A stretch of DNA of 64,000 bases from Bog-756 sp963745955 (GTDB lineage Bacteria > Actinomycetota > Acidimicrobiia > Acidimicrobiales > RAAP-2), in assembly GCA_963745955.1 (NCBI GenBank), contig CAVUZI010000008.1, forward strand, positions 62,001-126,000. The letters run 5' to 3'. Positions 1 through 8,300 of the stretch are shown one piece after another. Position 1 is the stretch's first letter. The number at the start of each line of letters is the position of its first letter. The notes under the pieces were generated by a model, which was not told the origin of the DNA, ran no database searches, and was given only the letters and a program-made list of their open reading frames with translations. Position numbers and translations under genes: made by a program.

Positions 1-62
1 ACGGGCCTCTCGAACCGTGGTTCGACCAGACGTGGCGACCCGGTGAGTTCGAACTGGTGTGA
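1..62 (+). CDS. C-terminal end of an unknown gene entering from the left
   Basis: Frame 3 from the left edge reads GPLEPWFDQTWRPGEFELV and then TGA at 60-62. The aromatic- and acid-rich text looks like a real protein tail, not chance, but only 19 residues are visible and the family cannot be named. Bases 63-185, between it and the convergent lipoprotein gene, show no gene or strong hairpin. Confidence 0.3.
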   Translation, partial: GPLEPWFDQTWRPGEFELV

Positions 63-185
63 CCTTGCCTCCAGGTGCTGAAGAGGGGCTGAAGCGTCCT
101 CATTGACCGGTCCTTGTTGACCGCATCGTCTACGCCACGATCACCATGATGAGCGTGCTCATCATCTACGCAGCTGGGACCACCT

Positions 186-1505
186 TCAGTCCTTGGTCGA
201 CACGGTCAGCGCGATGTCGCACTGACAGGCAACGCCTGTTCCGGCCGCCGGATCTTGGGCAAGCACCGTGCCGGAAGGTACGTTCGGGTCCTGCACGGTA
301 TGACCGACGAACGCCGGTAGCTCAAGATGTGCCATGACCATCTCAGCCTTCGCCTCGGTGAGCCCGACCACGCTCGGCAAGTGTTCGATGATCCTGAACA
401 CCGGTGGTGGCTTTGTCGATTGCAGCGATGTGCCAGTGCTCCAGGCCACAGCAGTGTAGACACCCTTCACCTTGCTCTTGACTGGAGTCTTTGGTGGGAC
501 CGGCCAGTCCGCCGCCGGTCCGAACGGAAGGTCGATTGCGTCCCGGGAGATCTCAAGGACGCCACCTGGTCCGACCGAGGCAAGCGAGCCGTCCGGACCA
601 GCAGCCAGTGACACGACCGCACCGGGAAGTCGTTCAATGTTGCGGGCGCCCCCGCCGTGTACGCCAGGGGTCGACACCTTGAAAGGCATGACGACCTCGC
701 CGTCAACGGTCCACACGAGGAACTCCCCGTTGGCCAGGTAGGACGGTGCCGCCTGCCACGCCTTTGCCGCCCGCACACCTACCGGCAGCGAGACACCCGA
801 GCCGTCAAAGACCGGTTCGAGCGAGCGCAGAGATCGGGCGGCGGAGGGTTCGAGGGTCCCAACGGTGGGGCGGTGACGACCGAGGTAGGGGTCGACGAAC
901 CCACCCCAGACCGCGAGTTGGCGATCCGCTACATCAACGGCGATTCCTTGGATCGGAAGGGGCGGAGGCACGGTGACCGCATCGAGCCGCCGGACGGCAC
1001 CTGTCGGTCTTCCGCTGTCGTCCAGTCCCACGATCGAGACGCCTGTCTGGCGGCCACGCCCGTCAACCGTCACGAAGCCGAGGTAGCCGCCATCGGGGCT
1101 CACTGACGGCAGCTCGGCCCGAGCCTCGACGAGCCGAGCCCGGGGCCTGCACGTTGCGATCGGAATCTCCCAGATCGAAGGAAGCCCCTTCGTACCGTCT
1201 GCCGTGACGAAGAGCTGGTTCGACTCTGCTCGTTGCGCCACGCCTCCCTGAGGGCGAGCCCCCCTGGCGACGATGTGGCCCGTGAGGCTGCGGGGTTCGA
1301 TCTGGACAACCTCGCCCGACTGGGTCTCAGCAGTCAGGTCCTCCCCAACGTGGACACGTCCGCAGGACCTGGTCGCCGTGCTGGTCGCCGACAGCGTGAT
1401 TCCAGCGGAGGTTCCCGCCTTCCCGGTCGTTGACCCGTTCGAACAAGATGCGAGGAGCGCTGCCCCGAGGATGGCGACGCCGATCCGGGCTCGAACGTGG
1501 CTCAC
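186..1505 (-). CDS. Secreted lipoprotein with C-terminal PASTA domain
   Basis: A 439-aa lipoprotein of unknown specific function. It starts with GTG; the N-terminus has a hydrophobic stretch ending in a lipobox (LLASC, Cys about residue 21), so the mature protein should be attached to the outer face of the membrane. The middle looks like a beta-propeller-type region with repeated short beta segments. The last ~60 residues contain a PASTA domain (VVGLTEAKAEMVMAHLEL, then a PNVPSGTVLAQDPAAGT motif). PASTA domains bind peptidoglycan fragments or muropeptides in penicillin-binding proteins and Ser/Thr kinases, so a cell-wall-associated sensor or scaffold role is likely. No kinase or transpeptidase domain is present. 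It is a single gene, followed on its 5' side by a ~200-bp gap before the next minus-strand gene. Confidence 0.8.
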   Translation of the reverse strand: MSHVRARIGVAILGAALLASCSNGSTTGKAGTSAGITLSATSTATRSCGRVHVGEDLTAETQSGEVVQIEPRSLTGHIVARGARPQGGVAQRAESNQLFVTADGTKGLPSIWEIPIATCRPRARLVEARAELPSVSPDGGYLGFVTVDGRGRQTGVSIVGLDDSGRPTGAVRRLDAVTVPPPLPIQGIAVDVADRQLAVWGGFVDPYLGRHRPTVGTLEPSAARSLRSLEPVFDGSGVSLPVGVRAAKAWQAAPSYLANGEFLVWTVDGEVVMPFKVSTPGVHGGGARNIERLPGAVVSLAAGPDGSLASVGPGGVLEISRDAIDLPFGPAADWPVPPKTPVKSKVKGVYTAVAWSTGTSLQSTKPPPVFRIIEHLPSVVGLTEAKAEMVMAHLELPAFVGHTVQDPNVPSGTVLAQDPAAGTGVACQCDIALTVSTKD

Positions 1506-1708
1506 AGCTCAGTATGACGCACGGCATCAGGAAAAGGTTGTCGAGGGAACGGATGTGTCTCCCGTCGCCGGATTCTGGCCGCAGGTCCCCGGCCGTGCCG
1601 GTGGTCGCAACAGGCGGCTGTTGCTCGTGCCGGAGGGGGAGGGATCGCCTGCCCAGGAACACTGGTCGGGTGAGGCAGCCACGGAATGGGTGACCCGAGC
1701 CGCGGAAG

Positions 1709-2167
1709 TCACCTCCCGCACGGACATCGACTGCTGAGCAGCCGTCCGATTCCGCCGAGAGCGGCACCTACGCCGAGGAGAAACGCCATTCCGGAGAGAG
1801 CTAATGGAAGGAAGAAGGCATCAAACAGAATGACCCCGAATCCTCCCTCGCCGTGGATCTCAGTTTGTGTAACCGAGAGGAAGTCATATCCAATGACCGT
1901 TACGACGGCTCCCAAACAGGCGGCGCAAATCAACCGCTTGGGGATGCCTCTCCAAGCCAGCACGACCCCGACGCCGATTGCCATGGCCACATTGATGAAG
2001 ACACCGATGACGAATACCGTTGCCTGATCACGAGGCTGTAGGGTAAACGCGAGACAGCCTGCGACGAACGTGGCGGCGATGAGCAAGAGCCACTGGACAA
2101 CCACGAGAGGGACACGACGGCGGTCGAAGTGGGGATCGATGCTGCGATAGTCCGGCTTCATGATCAC
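1709..2167 (-). CDS. Small integral membrane protein, ArsR-operon partner
   Basis: A 152-aa protein with four predicted membrane segments (roughly residues 20-40, 48-70, 78-98 and 118-142) and a short Asp/Arg-rich N-terminus. Its start lies 6 bp downstream of the ArsR-family gene stop, so the two are almost certainly cotranscribed. I do not recognise a named family. The arrangement of a small regulator followed by a polytopic membrane protein recalls SdpR/SdpI-type immunity or autorepressor pairs, but no DUF1648/SdpI motif is evident and that role is not claimed. An alternative start at the second Met (2161) is possible. Confidence 0.7.
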   Translation of the reverse strand: MIMKPDYRSIDPHFDRRRVPLVVVQWLLLIAATFVAGCLAFTLQPRDQATVFVIGVFINVAMAIGVGVVLAWRGIPKRLICAACLGAVVTVIGYDFLSVTQTEIHGEGGFGVILFDAFFLPLALSGMAFLLGVGAALGGIGRLLSSRCPCGR

Positions 2168-2173
2168 GGGGCC

Positions 2174-2503
2174 CTATTCCGCGGCTGGTTGAGCCGGACC
2201 AGCTCGGCGCTTTCGGCGCTTGCGGAGGACGACCTGTTCGGGACAGACCGTGGAAAGAAACTGCCCAACGCAAAGCGCCAGCCGATCCTCTACGAGTGAG
2301 TAGAAGATACGATTCGCATCCCGGCGCTCGACGATGAGGCCCGACGACCTCAGGACGCCGAGGTGGCGTGAGATTGACGGGGCACTGATGGAGAAGTGGG
2401 ATGCGATCTCTCCGGCACTCAGTTCGCCAGCTTGGAGGTCTTGCAGTATCTGCCGACGGGTAGGGTCAGCAAGAGCCTTGAATACCCCGGCATCGTCCTC
2501 CAT
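2174..2503 (-). CDS. ArsR-family winged-helix transcriptional repressor
   Basis: A 109-aa regulator. The start is FKALADPTRRQILQDLQ, the classic first helix of ArsR/SmtB proteins, followed by LSAGEIASHFSISAPSISRH, the helix-turn-helix, and a wing (LIVERRDANRIFYSLV). No paired Cys/His metal site of the CXC type is seen; this points to the SdpR/'aminoglycoside' subgroup that is common next to membrane or SRPBCC proteins and is not metal-responsive. Start at ATG 2503 with AGGA five bases upstream. A symmetric operator lies directly upstream (2512-2529), so autoregulation is expected. It leads a two-gene operon with the downstream membrane protein, and diverges from a short gene and an SRPBCC protein on the plus strand. 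Confidence 0.9.
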   Translation of the reverse strand: MEDDAGVFKALADPTRRQILQDLQAGELSAGEIASHFSISAPSISRHLGVLRSSGLIVERRDANRIFYSLVEDRLALCVGQFLSTVCPEQVVLRKRRKRRAGPAQPAAE

Positions 2504-2511
2504 ATTCCTAT

Positions 2512-2529
2512 ATTAGCTAATGTGCTAAT
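2512..2529. promoter_or_regulatory. Inverted-repeat operator upstream of the ArsR gene
   Basis: ATTAGC (2512-2517) and GCTAAT (2524-2529) form a perfect 6-bp inverted repeat with a 6-bp spacer. The first arm also forms the perfect palindrome TTAGCTAA at 2513-2520. It is an A/T-rich island in GC-rich DNA, 9 bp upstream of the start codon of the ArsR gene, where it would overlap promoter or start. Symmetric AT-rich sites are typical for ArsR-family dimers. Confidence 0.65.
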
Positions 2530-2671
2530 TAGAGGTCAAGGTCCTGGCCAGGTCGGACCGACAGCCTGATTGCCCTCTCTGGAGAGGTGACGCGCTGCTG
2601 TAACAGGGCTCACCGAAAATGGATTTGAGAACGAATGAACGCTGGCCAGATCCAGCCGTTGAGGGGACCCA

Positions 2672-2851
2672 TTGACTGAGTACCTGGTTGAAATCGACCA
2701 CACCCTCGATGGGGTCAGGGTAGGCGCCGGGGGTGGAGCCCGAGCGCGGACCGTTGTGCTGCTGAGTGCCGATCAGCTGGACGCCGCCGCGGAGAAGCAG
2801 ACAACGTACCGACCGCCTGGGAACCAACCGCAATGGTGGCTTGGGAGATGA
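2672..2851 (+). CDS. Possible 59-aa protein coupled to the SRPBCC gene
   Basis: A TTG start at 2672 is preceded by GAGGGG seven bases upstream. The frame reads LTEYLVEIDHTLDG at its start and ends QPQWWLGR, with the TGA at 2849-2851 overlapping the ATG (2848) of the following SRPBCC gene in an ATGA arrangement. The ATGA junction and ribosome site argue for translation and coupling. The protein is small, acidic at the start, Gly/Ala-rich in the middle, and belongs to no family I recognise. It could equally be a leader region; confidence is low. Confidence 0.35.
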   Translation: MTEYLVEIDHTLDGVRVGAGGGARARTVVLLSADQLDAAAEKQTTYRPPGNQPQWWLGR

Positions 2852-3288
2852 ACCTGATGTCAAGCGGGACACACAAGTTCCGATGCTTCGCTCCGGCTGA
2901 TACGTCCAGAGTCTGGATTGCTCTTACGGACGGTCAAGGAACCGACAGCTACCTTCACGGGCTCGTCGCCGACTCATCGTGGTGCGCAGACGCTCCTATT
3001 CATTTCCGAGCCACTCCACTCCAGCCAGAAAGTCAATCCATGTTGGCCGGTCGAGTGCTCTGCGCTCTGCCCAATCGTCGGCTGTCCTATTTCCTGAGGT
3101 CCGGGCCGGCGGACCCGTGCACCTACCTCACCTGGCAGCTCCGGCCCTGTCCCGGTGGCTCCGCGGTGCATCTCCAAGTTGATCGGGCCGAGTGCGCAGA
3201 CACCGAAGAGGAGGCCGAGAACACGTGGCTGCCCGTGCTCGCAGCCCTGCAAACTCTGCTTTCCCGGGACGAGCCATCACGACCTTAG
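2848..3288 (+). CDS. SRPBCC / AHSA1-like domain protein
   Basis: About 146 aa when started at ATG 2848 (MNLMSSG), which overlaps the stop of the short upstream frame; ATG 2833 and 2857 are alternatives. The text HKFRCFAPADTSRVWIALTD is the beta-helix start of a Bet v 1/START-like fold as in AHSA1 (activator of Hsp90 ATPase-like) and CalC proteins, which bind hydrophobic ligands. The C-terminal helix ends in LPVLAALQTLLSRDEP. AHSA1-like genes are commonly adjacent to small ArsR regulators, as here, though this one is transcribed away from the regulator. No ligand can be assigned. Confidence 0.7.
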   Translation: MNLMSSGTHKFRCFAPADTSRVWIALTDGQGTDSYLHGLVADSSWCADAPIHFRATPLQPESQSMLAGRVLCALPNRRLSYFLRSGPADPCTYLTWQLRPCPGGSAVHLQVDRAECADTEEEAENTWLPVLAALQTLLSRDEPSRP

Positions 3289-3369
3289 GTATCCCACATG
3301 TCGACGAGCTCGAATCCTGAGGACATCCCCATCACCATCGAGACACGGTTCGTCTGTGCTGTTTGGTTT

Positions 3370-3407
3370 CTCCCTGTTCCGTTGCCGGTCGGCACCGGAA
3401 CAGGGAG
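3370..3407. terminator. Strong 12-bp hairpin after SRPBCC gene
   Basis: CTCCCTGTTCCG (3370-3381) pairs perfectly with CGGAACAGGGAG (3396-3407) around a 14-base loop. It is 80 bp after the SRPBCC stop and 95 bp before the helicase start, with no T-run. It is a plausible factor-assisted terminator; a regulatory stem is possible. Confidence 0.5.
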
Positions 3408-3501
3408 CAACTCCATTGTCCTGGCCAAACTTCTCCGGATGAGGGTCCGTTGCTCCGGGGGAATGCAAACAGGTGTTCGTAATCTGGATTAGCCTGGCGC
3501 A

Positions 3502-5559
3502 GTGGTCGCGTCACTCGAGTCGTCACCTGGATGGGCCCTCGGACTGAATGCCGAGCAGCTGAGAGCTGTCGACCATGATGGCGGCCCGCTCCGCATCATC
3601 GCCGGTGCAGGCACCGGCAAGACCCGGACCCTGGTGAGCCGGCTGGCCCGCCTACTCCAGGACGGGACACCTCCCGAGCGGGTTCTGCTCGTCACCTTCA
3701 GTCGCCGGGCAGCCTCCGAGCTCATCAGACGGTCCTGCCAGCTGGTGGATCCCAGGATTGCCAAACGCGTCGAAGCGGGAACCTTTCACTCCGTAGCCCA
3801 TCGGATCCTGCGTCGCTACAGCTCGTCGCTCGACCTACCCGAAGGGTTCACGGTCATGGACCAGGGAGACGTGGTCGATCTGTTCGCCCTCCTCCGAACG
3901 CCGATAGCCGCGGATCGGCGCCGTCGATTTCCGAAGGCCTCGACCGTGGCGGCAGTGTACGCAAGGGTGGTCAGTTCTCAGGTGGGCGTGGAAGAGACGG
4001 TCGCCCGTGACTTCCCGTGGTGCGCAGAGGAGATCGATGGGCTCAAGTCGATCTTTACGGCCTATACCGAACGGAAACGGGCCCAACAGCTGCTGGATTT
4101 CGACGACCTTCTGCTTTTCTGGCGAGCTGCGGCCAAGGATCCGAACGTCGGCCCCGTCCTGGCCTCGATGTTCGACCACGTGCTCGTTGACGAGTACCAG
4201 GACACCAGCATTGTTCAAGCCGATATCCTTCGGGCACTCCGCTCGCTGGATGCCAGGCTCACTGTCGTCGGGGACGACGCTCAGGCGATCTACTCGTTTC
4301 GGGCGGCCTCGGTCCGCAACATTCTGGACTTTCCGGAACACTTCTCTGGTTCGACGACCGTCACGTTGGAGCACAACTACCGGTCCACCGGGCCCATCCT
4401 CGCACTGGCAAATGCCGTGATCGCCGATGCCACCGAGGGCTATGGGAAGGCGCTGTGGACCGATCAGGGTGGGGGAGTGCGCCCCGTCCTGGCCACGTGT
4501 GAGGACCAGCAGTGTCAGGCGGAAGCGGTGTGCACAACGATCCTCGAGCACCACGAGTCGGGCAAGGCGCTGAAGGACCAGGTCGTGCTGTTCCGGACTT
4601 CTCACCACAGCGACCTCCTCGAGGTCGAGCTTGGCCGGCGGGGCGTTCCCTTCGTCAAGTACGGGGGACTCAAATTCCTGGAGGCCGCGCACATCCGCGA
4701 TCTGCTCGCTGGACTGCGACTGGTGGAGAACCCGTGGGACGAGTTGGCCTGGCTGCGGGTGCTCCAGCTGGCGGACGGAGTCGGTCCGAAGTCGGCGAGC
4801 CGTATGATGCAAGAGCTCGGAGTACGGGACATTGGCTTTGCCGTACCGAATCCACTAGACAGGTTCTGCTCCGATCCTACGGTCGATCGGCCGGACCACC
4901 GTTCGGGCATCGAGCTCCGCGGGATCGCCGATGGACTGGCTGGATGCCGGGACCAGAGTCTGCCTCTGGGGGCCCGGGTGGAGCTCCTCTGTGACGTTCT
5001 CGAGCCAACGATCAGGCGAATCTATGATCATCCCGAGCCCCGCCTGGCCGATTTCGACGCCCTGGCCGGGTTGGCGGCCGATTATCCCAACCTCGACACC
5101 TTTCTCGCCGACCTGACCCTTGATCCGCCCAGTTCGACAGGCGATCTGGCCGGGAAACCTTCGTTGGACGACGACTGGCTCACACTGTCGACGGTCCACT
5201 CGGCGAAGGGTGGGGAATGGGACGTGGTGCACCTCATCCACGCCGCCGACGGTGCGTTTCCTTCCGACATGGCGACTGGCACTGCGGAGGGCGTCGATGA
5301 GGAACGACGACTGTTCTATGTGGCTCTGACTCGGGCTCGGAGCCACCTGCACATCTATGCACCGCTGCGATATCACCATGGCGATCCTGCCGGGTGGACC
5401 GACAAGCACAGCTATGCCCAACGAACCCGCTTTCTTCCTCCGGAGCTCGACGGCCTCATGGAGATGCGGGCAGTACGTAGCCGCATCGATCATCCCATGC
5501 CGGCGGCATCGCTGCCGGTCAGCAAGTCAGTCGACGTTGGTCTTCGTGGGCTCTGGTAG
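3502..5559 (+). CDS. UvrD/PcrA-like superfamily 1A DNA helicase
   Basis: A 685-aa ATP-dependent 3'-5' DNA helicase, GTG start. All SF1A motifs are visible: Q motif LNAEQLRAV (15-23), Walker A GAGTGKT (35-41), Walker B DEYQDT (about 230-235), motif III GDDAQAIYSFR, motif IV LEHNYRST, motif V STVHSAKGGEWDVVHL and motif VI RRLFYVALTRARS (about residue 600-612). There is no RecB-type nuclease domain at the C-terminus, and the length fits the UvrD/PcrA/UvrD1-2 range, slightly short. It should act in repair or recombination by unwinding nicked or gapped DNA. It is a monocistronic-looking gene; the next gene starts ~60 bp on. Confidence 0.93.
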   Translation: MVASLESSPGWALGLNAEQLRAVDHDGGPLRIIAGAGTGKTRTLVSRLARLLQDGTPPERVLLVTFSRRAASELIRRSCQLVDPRIAKRVEAGTFHSVAHRILRRYSSSLDLPEGFTVMDQGDVVDLFALLRTPIAADRRRRFPKASTVAAVYARVVSSQVGVEETVARDFPWCAEEIDGLKSIFTAYTERKRAQQLLDFDDLLLFWRAAAKDPNVGPVLASMFDHVLVDEYQDTSIVQADILRALRSLDARLTVVGDDAQAIYSFRAASVRNILDFPEHFSGSTTVTLEHNYRSTGPILALANAVIADATEGYGKALWTDQGGGVRPVLATCEDQQCQAEAVCTTILEHHESGKALKDQVVLFRTSHHSDLLEVELGRRGVPFVKYGGLKFLEAAHIRDLLAGLRLVENPWDELAWLRVLQLADGVGPKSASRMMQELGVRDIGFAVPNPLDRFCSDPTVDRPDHRSGIELRGIADGLAGCRDQSLPLGARVELLCDVLEPTIRRIYDHPEPRLADFDALAGLAADYPNLDTFLADLTLDPPSSTGDLAGKPSLDDDWLTLSTVHSAKGGEWDVVHLIHAADGAFPSDMATGTAEGVDEERRLFYVALTRARSHLHIYAPLRYHHGDPAGWTDKHSYAQRTRFLPPELDGLMEMRAVRSRIDHPMPAASLPVSKSVDVGLRGLW

Positions 5560-5617
5560 CGGCTTCTGTCGTCGAGAGACGATCACCGGTCCACCACCTC
5601 GGCGCTAGCCTCGCGTC

Positions 5618-6097
5618 ATGGACACGACCATTGTCGAACAGTCGCGTGCGATCCCGATCGAACTCGAGCGAGCCTTCTACGGCACGCTGCCTATGCCGCT
5701 GACCGCGGTCTTCTCCAGGCGTTACGGCCTCCTGCCTCCAGTCAAAGAGATCCGCGGGCAAGACGGGGCCTGGGGTCAGGTGGGGCAGTCGCGCACTGTC
5801 GTCACCACTGATGGCGGCACGATGCGCGAGCTACTGACGGAAGTCGATGCCCCGCACTCGTTCAGCTACCTCCTGAGCGACATCTCCGGCCCGAGGCGGC
5901 CACTGGTCGACAGTATCGACGGACGCTGGGAGTTCGCTACGCGGGGCACAGGCACGTTGATCACCTGGCGGTGGGCCCTACATCCAAAGGGCCTTGGTGC
6001 CTACGTCATGCGCCCAATCGCCTTGATGTGGCGTGGCTACGCACGCCAGGCACTGGAACTGCTGTCCGAGCGACTGCTTGCGGCGGATTCCGACTAA
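5618..6097 (+). CDS. SRPBCC family protein (polyketide cyclase-like)
   Basis: A 159-aa protein of the START/Bet v 1-like class. MDTTIVEQSRAIPIELERAF begins with the first beta strand and the V-shaped helix pair of this fold. The remaining pattern of strands (GQVGQSRTVVTTDGGTMREL, then WEFATRGTGTLITWRW) and the long C-terminal helix (MRPIALMWRGYARQALELL) match SRPBCC proteins of unknown substrate. It is the second SRPBCC gene in this part of the window, but the two are not close copies. Convergent with the reductase gene on the other strand, with small hairpins between. Confidence 0.7.
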   Translation: MDTTIVEQSRAIPIELERAFYGTLPMPLTAVFSRRYGLLPPVKEIRGQDGAWGQVGQSRTVVTTDGGTMRELLTEVDAPHSFSYLLSDISGPRRPLVDSIDGRWEFATRGTGTLITWRWALHPKGLGAYVMRPIALMWRGYARQALELLSERLLAADSD

Positions 6098-6102
6098 CGC
6101 CT

Positions 6103-6157
6103 AGCGGGAACCGCTGCGGTGGGCCGCGTACGTGCCAGGGACCGGGCTGGCGAGCCC
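6103..6157. terminator. Two small hairpins between convergent genes
   Basis: AGCGG/CCGCT (6103-6107 and 6111-6115) and GGGCT/AGCCC (6144-6148 and 6153-6157) lie in the 65-bp gap between convergent genes. Short GC stems without T-runs; possible bidirectional termination. Confidence 0.3.
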
Positions 6158-6162
6158 AGGCG

Positions 6163-6711
<549 letters not shown>

Positions 6712-6780
6712 TTCGCAACAGTACCGTCGCTGCAGCGCACCGCGATGTATCGATCAGATCACCAAATTCGCAAGTCGCCG

Positions 6781-7275
6781 CTAGGTGGCGCTGATTGGTA
6801 CAGGTCCAGCCTCTGTCTGGCTCGTCCTCATCGGTAGTCCCGTGAGGATCACCAATGCGCCGATGGTTCCAACCCCGAGCAGGCCATAGAGAAGTCCGAA
6901 CAGGGAGTAGGCAACGAGGAGCCCGCCCGCAACGATGGCAACGAGCCCCGGCCTGGTCTGGCGGCGGACGGTGCGATAGAGGAGATCGGCGGTTCCGCAC
7001 AGGATCACGAACCCAACGATGAAGAGTGCAATCACCCAAACCACTCCACTCCGTTCGTACAGGGTCAACGCGGGCGGGTTGCCAGTGAAGGTGCGGCCGC
7101 CAGTCGTGATCGTGAGCACCCCACGCGGCTCATCTAGGTGGTAGCTGAAGATGAAAGTCGCAAACGCCAGTGACCACAGGGCACCGGTTGCAAGGAATAC
7201 CCACCGCCACACCAGGGATCGCGTCTTCAGGGGTGCAGGTGCCCACTCTTGACTACCAGTCACGGTTCCCACCAT
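6781..7275 (-). CDS. Four-helix membrane protein of unknown function
   Basis: A 164-aa polytopic protein with predicted membrane helices around residues 25-45, 78-100, 110-130 and 133-150. A ~30-residue extracytoplasmic loop after the first helix is rich in Thr/Gly (LTITTGGRTFTGNPPALTLY). N- and C-termini are polar. No family is recognised. The gene lies upstream of the reductase on the same strand, with a ~70 bp gap, so cotranscription is possible but not shown. Confidence 0.65.
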   Translation of the reverse strand: MVGTVTGSQEWAPAPLKTRSLVWRWVFLATGALWSLAFATFIFSYHLDEPRGVLTITTGGRTFTGNPPALTLYERSGVVWVIALFIVGFVILCGTADLLYRTVRRQTRPGLVAIVAGGLLVAYSLFGLLYGLLGVGTIGALVILTGLPMRTSQTEAGPVPISAT

Positions 7276-7353
7276 CGTGATCGATTCTATCTACTCTGGG
7301 CTTCGGTACCGGATGGAATGGAGGGTGACGACAATCCAGAGAGAGAGCCGAGC

Positions 7354-7482
7354 TCAGTCAGCCGCTTCTGCCCGTCGCTTGTATCCCTCTGCTTCGAGTC
7401 GGACGTATCGTTCGGCCGCCGTCTCGGTAACGGCTTCGAAGAGCCGACCGACCAAACCCTTCTGTTCAAAGCCCGCAATCAA
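7354..7482 (-). CDS. Possible 42-aa charged helical peptide or gene fragment
   Basis: A minus-strand frame from TTG 7482 encodes a protein with strongly coding-like amphipathic text (EQKGLVGRLFEAVTETAAER and LEAEGYKRRAEAAD) and ends at TGA 7354-7356. A GGAGG motif touches the TTG with no spacer, which is too close for a normal start, and the same frame is closed by a TGA not far upstream. It is either a small protein with an unrecognised start or the tail of a decayed gene. Confidence 0.3.
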   Translation of the reverse strand: MIAGFEQKGLVGRLFEAVTETAAERYVRLEAEGYKRRAEAAD

Positions 7483-7567
7483 CCTCCGGACGCGTAGACA
7501 CCACTGCCGGCTTGGTCAAACTTGCTTTGCCCGCCGACCCATTGAAGCGGTCTTCGGGATCGCGCCC

Positions 7568-7681
7568 TCAGCGAGCCAACGGCTTGTGGGTTTGCTCCTT
7601 GGCCTTTTTCGCCTGGCGCTTCTCTTTGAGTGACTTGCCGGACTTCTTTGAGGCGGTCTTGCGGGGAGACTTGTCGGACAT
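7568..7681 (-). CDS. 37-aa basic protein, conserved in actinobacteria
   Basis: A very short gene, ATG 7681 to TGA 7568. It encodes MSDKSPRKTASKKSGKSLKE and then a Lys/Arg/Ala-rich tail ending THKPLAR. The MSDKSPR...SKKSGKSLKEKR start is, from memory, a recurring small conserved protein in actinobacteria, of unknown function and highly basic, perhaps nucleic-acid associated. On the opposite strand the same bases give no convincing product. A possible ribosome-binding sequence (GGGGG) is present upstream of the ATG. Confidence 0.65.
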   Translation of the reverse strand: MSDKSPRKTASKKSGKSLKEKRQAKKAKEQTHKPLAR

Positions 7682-7939
7682 GTCAGCCCCCTTTCCCTCC
7701 TGCGACCGTACTCCGATTTTCACCTCACCCACAGCGCACGCAGGAGGGGCCGGGATTGTGGCTGTCCCCGGGACGGTGGACGTCGAGGTCGTGCCGGATG
7801 GCTGCTCCTACGCCACCGGGGAGGTCGAGTGGGGGCCGGGAGCGGCGATCGTTGAAGGCCTGATGTGGCACGAACTTGGACACTTCTTGGAACTGGGAAC
7901 TGGGATGTGTCCCAGCCTGGGCCGTCCGGCACCCGGTGT

Positions 7940-8215
7940 ACAGTGGCTCTATACCTCGCCGGCTGGGGCATTGTGGTTGGCATGGCCGGCTCGGTCAGGG
8001 CGAACGAAGCGCGGGTCGCGCAACAGCTGAGCCTTCTGGCCAGCTTTCCTCCAGTGGGCGTGATCATTCTGCTGGCGGTCGGCGTGGTCAGCCCGACGTT
8101 CCTCGTGGCGCTCGCATTTGCCGTCGGGTTGCTCGTGGTCGATGCGCTCCTCTTGCATTTCGTCTCCGGGATGTTCGATCGGGAGCGACTGGTGACGGGA
8201 GCCAAAGCCGGCTAG
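7940..8215 (+). pseudogene. Remnant: C-terminal part of an ABC-2 type permease
   Basis: From about 7940 the plus-strand frame reads LYLAGWGIVVGMAGSVRANE, then ARVAQQLSLLASFPPVGVII and two further hydrophobic stretches, ending MFDRERLVTGAKAG. This is the end of an ABC-2 transporter permease: last two membrane helices plus the amphipathic ARxAQQL segment and a final 'FxRE.L' box. Only ~90 residues are left; the four upstream helices and the ATPase are absent, and the frame upstream does not look like permease. In another frame a WHELGHFLEL zinc-protease-like box occurs at 7863-7892, which might be a fragment of a second broken gene or chance. Confidence 0.45.
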
Positions 8216-8300
8216 GAGCAGAGCAAGCAGGGACGCACCCTTGGTCACCTGATGACCTTTGGCCCTAGCCTCACGGTGTTCCCGCCGCTTGACTGGATCA

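Noticed and set aside
7863..7892. WHELGHFLEL zinc-protease-like box
   Set aside because: Only the HExxH stretch is visible, no third ligand or family context; kept only as a remark in the remnant finding.
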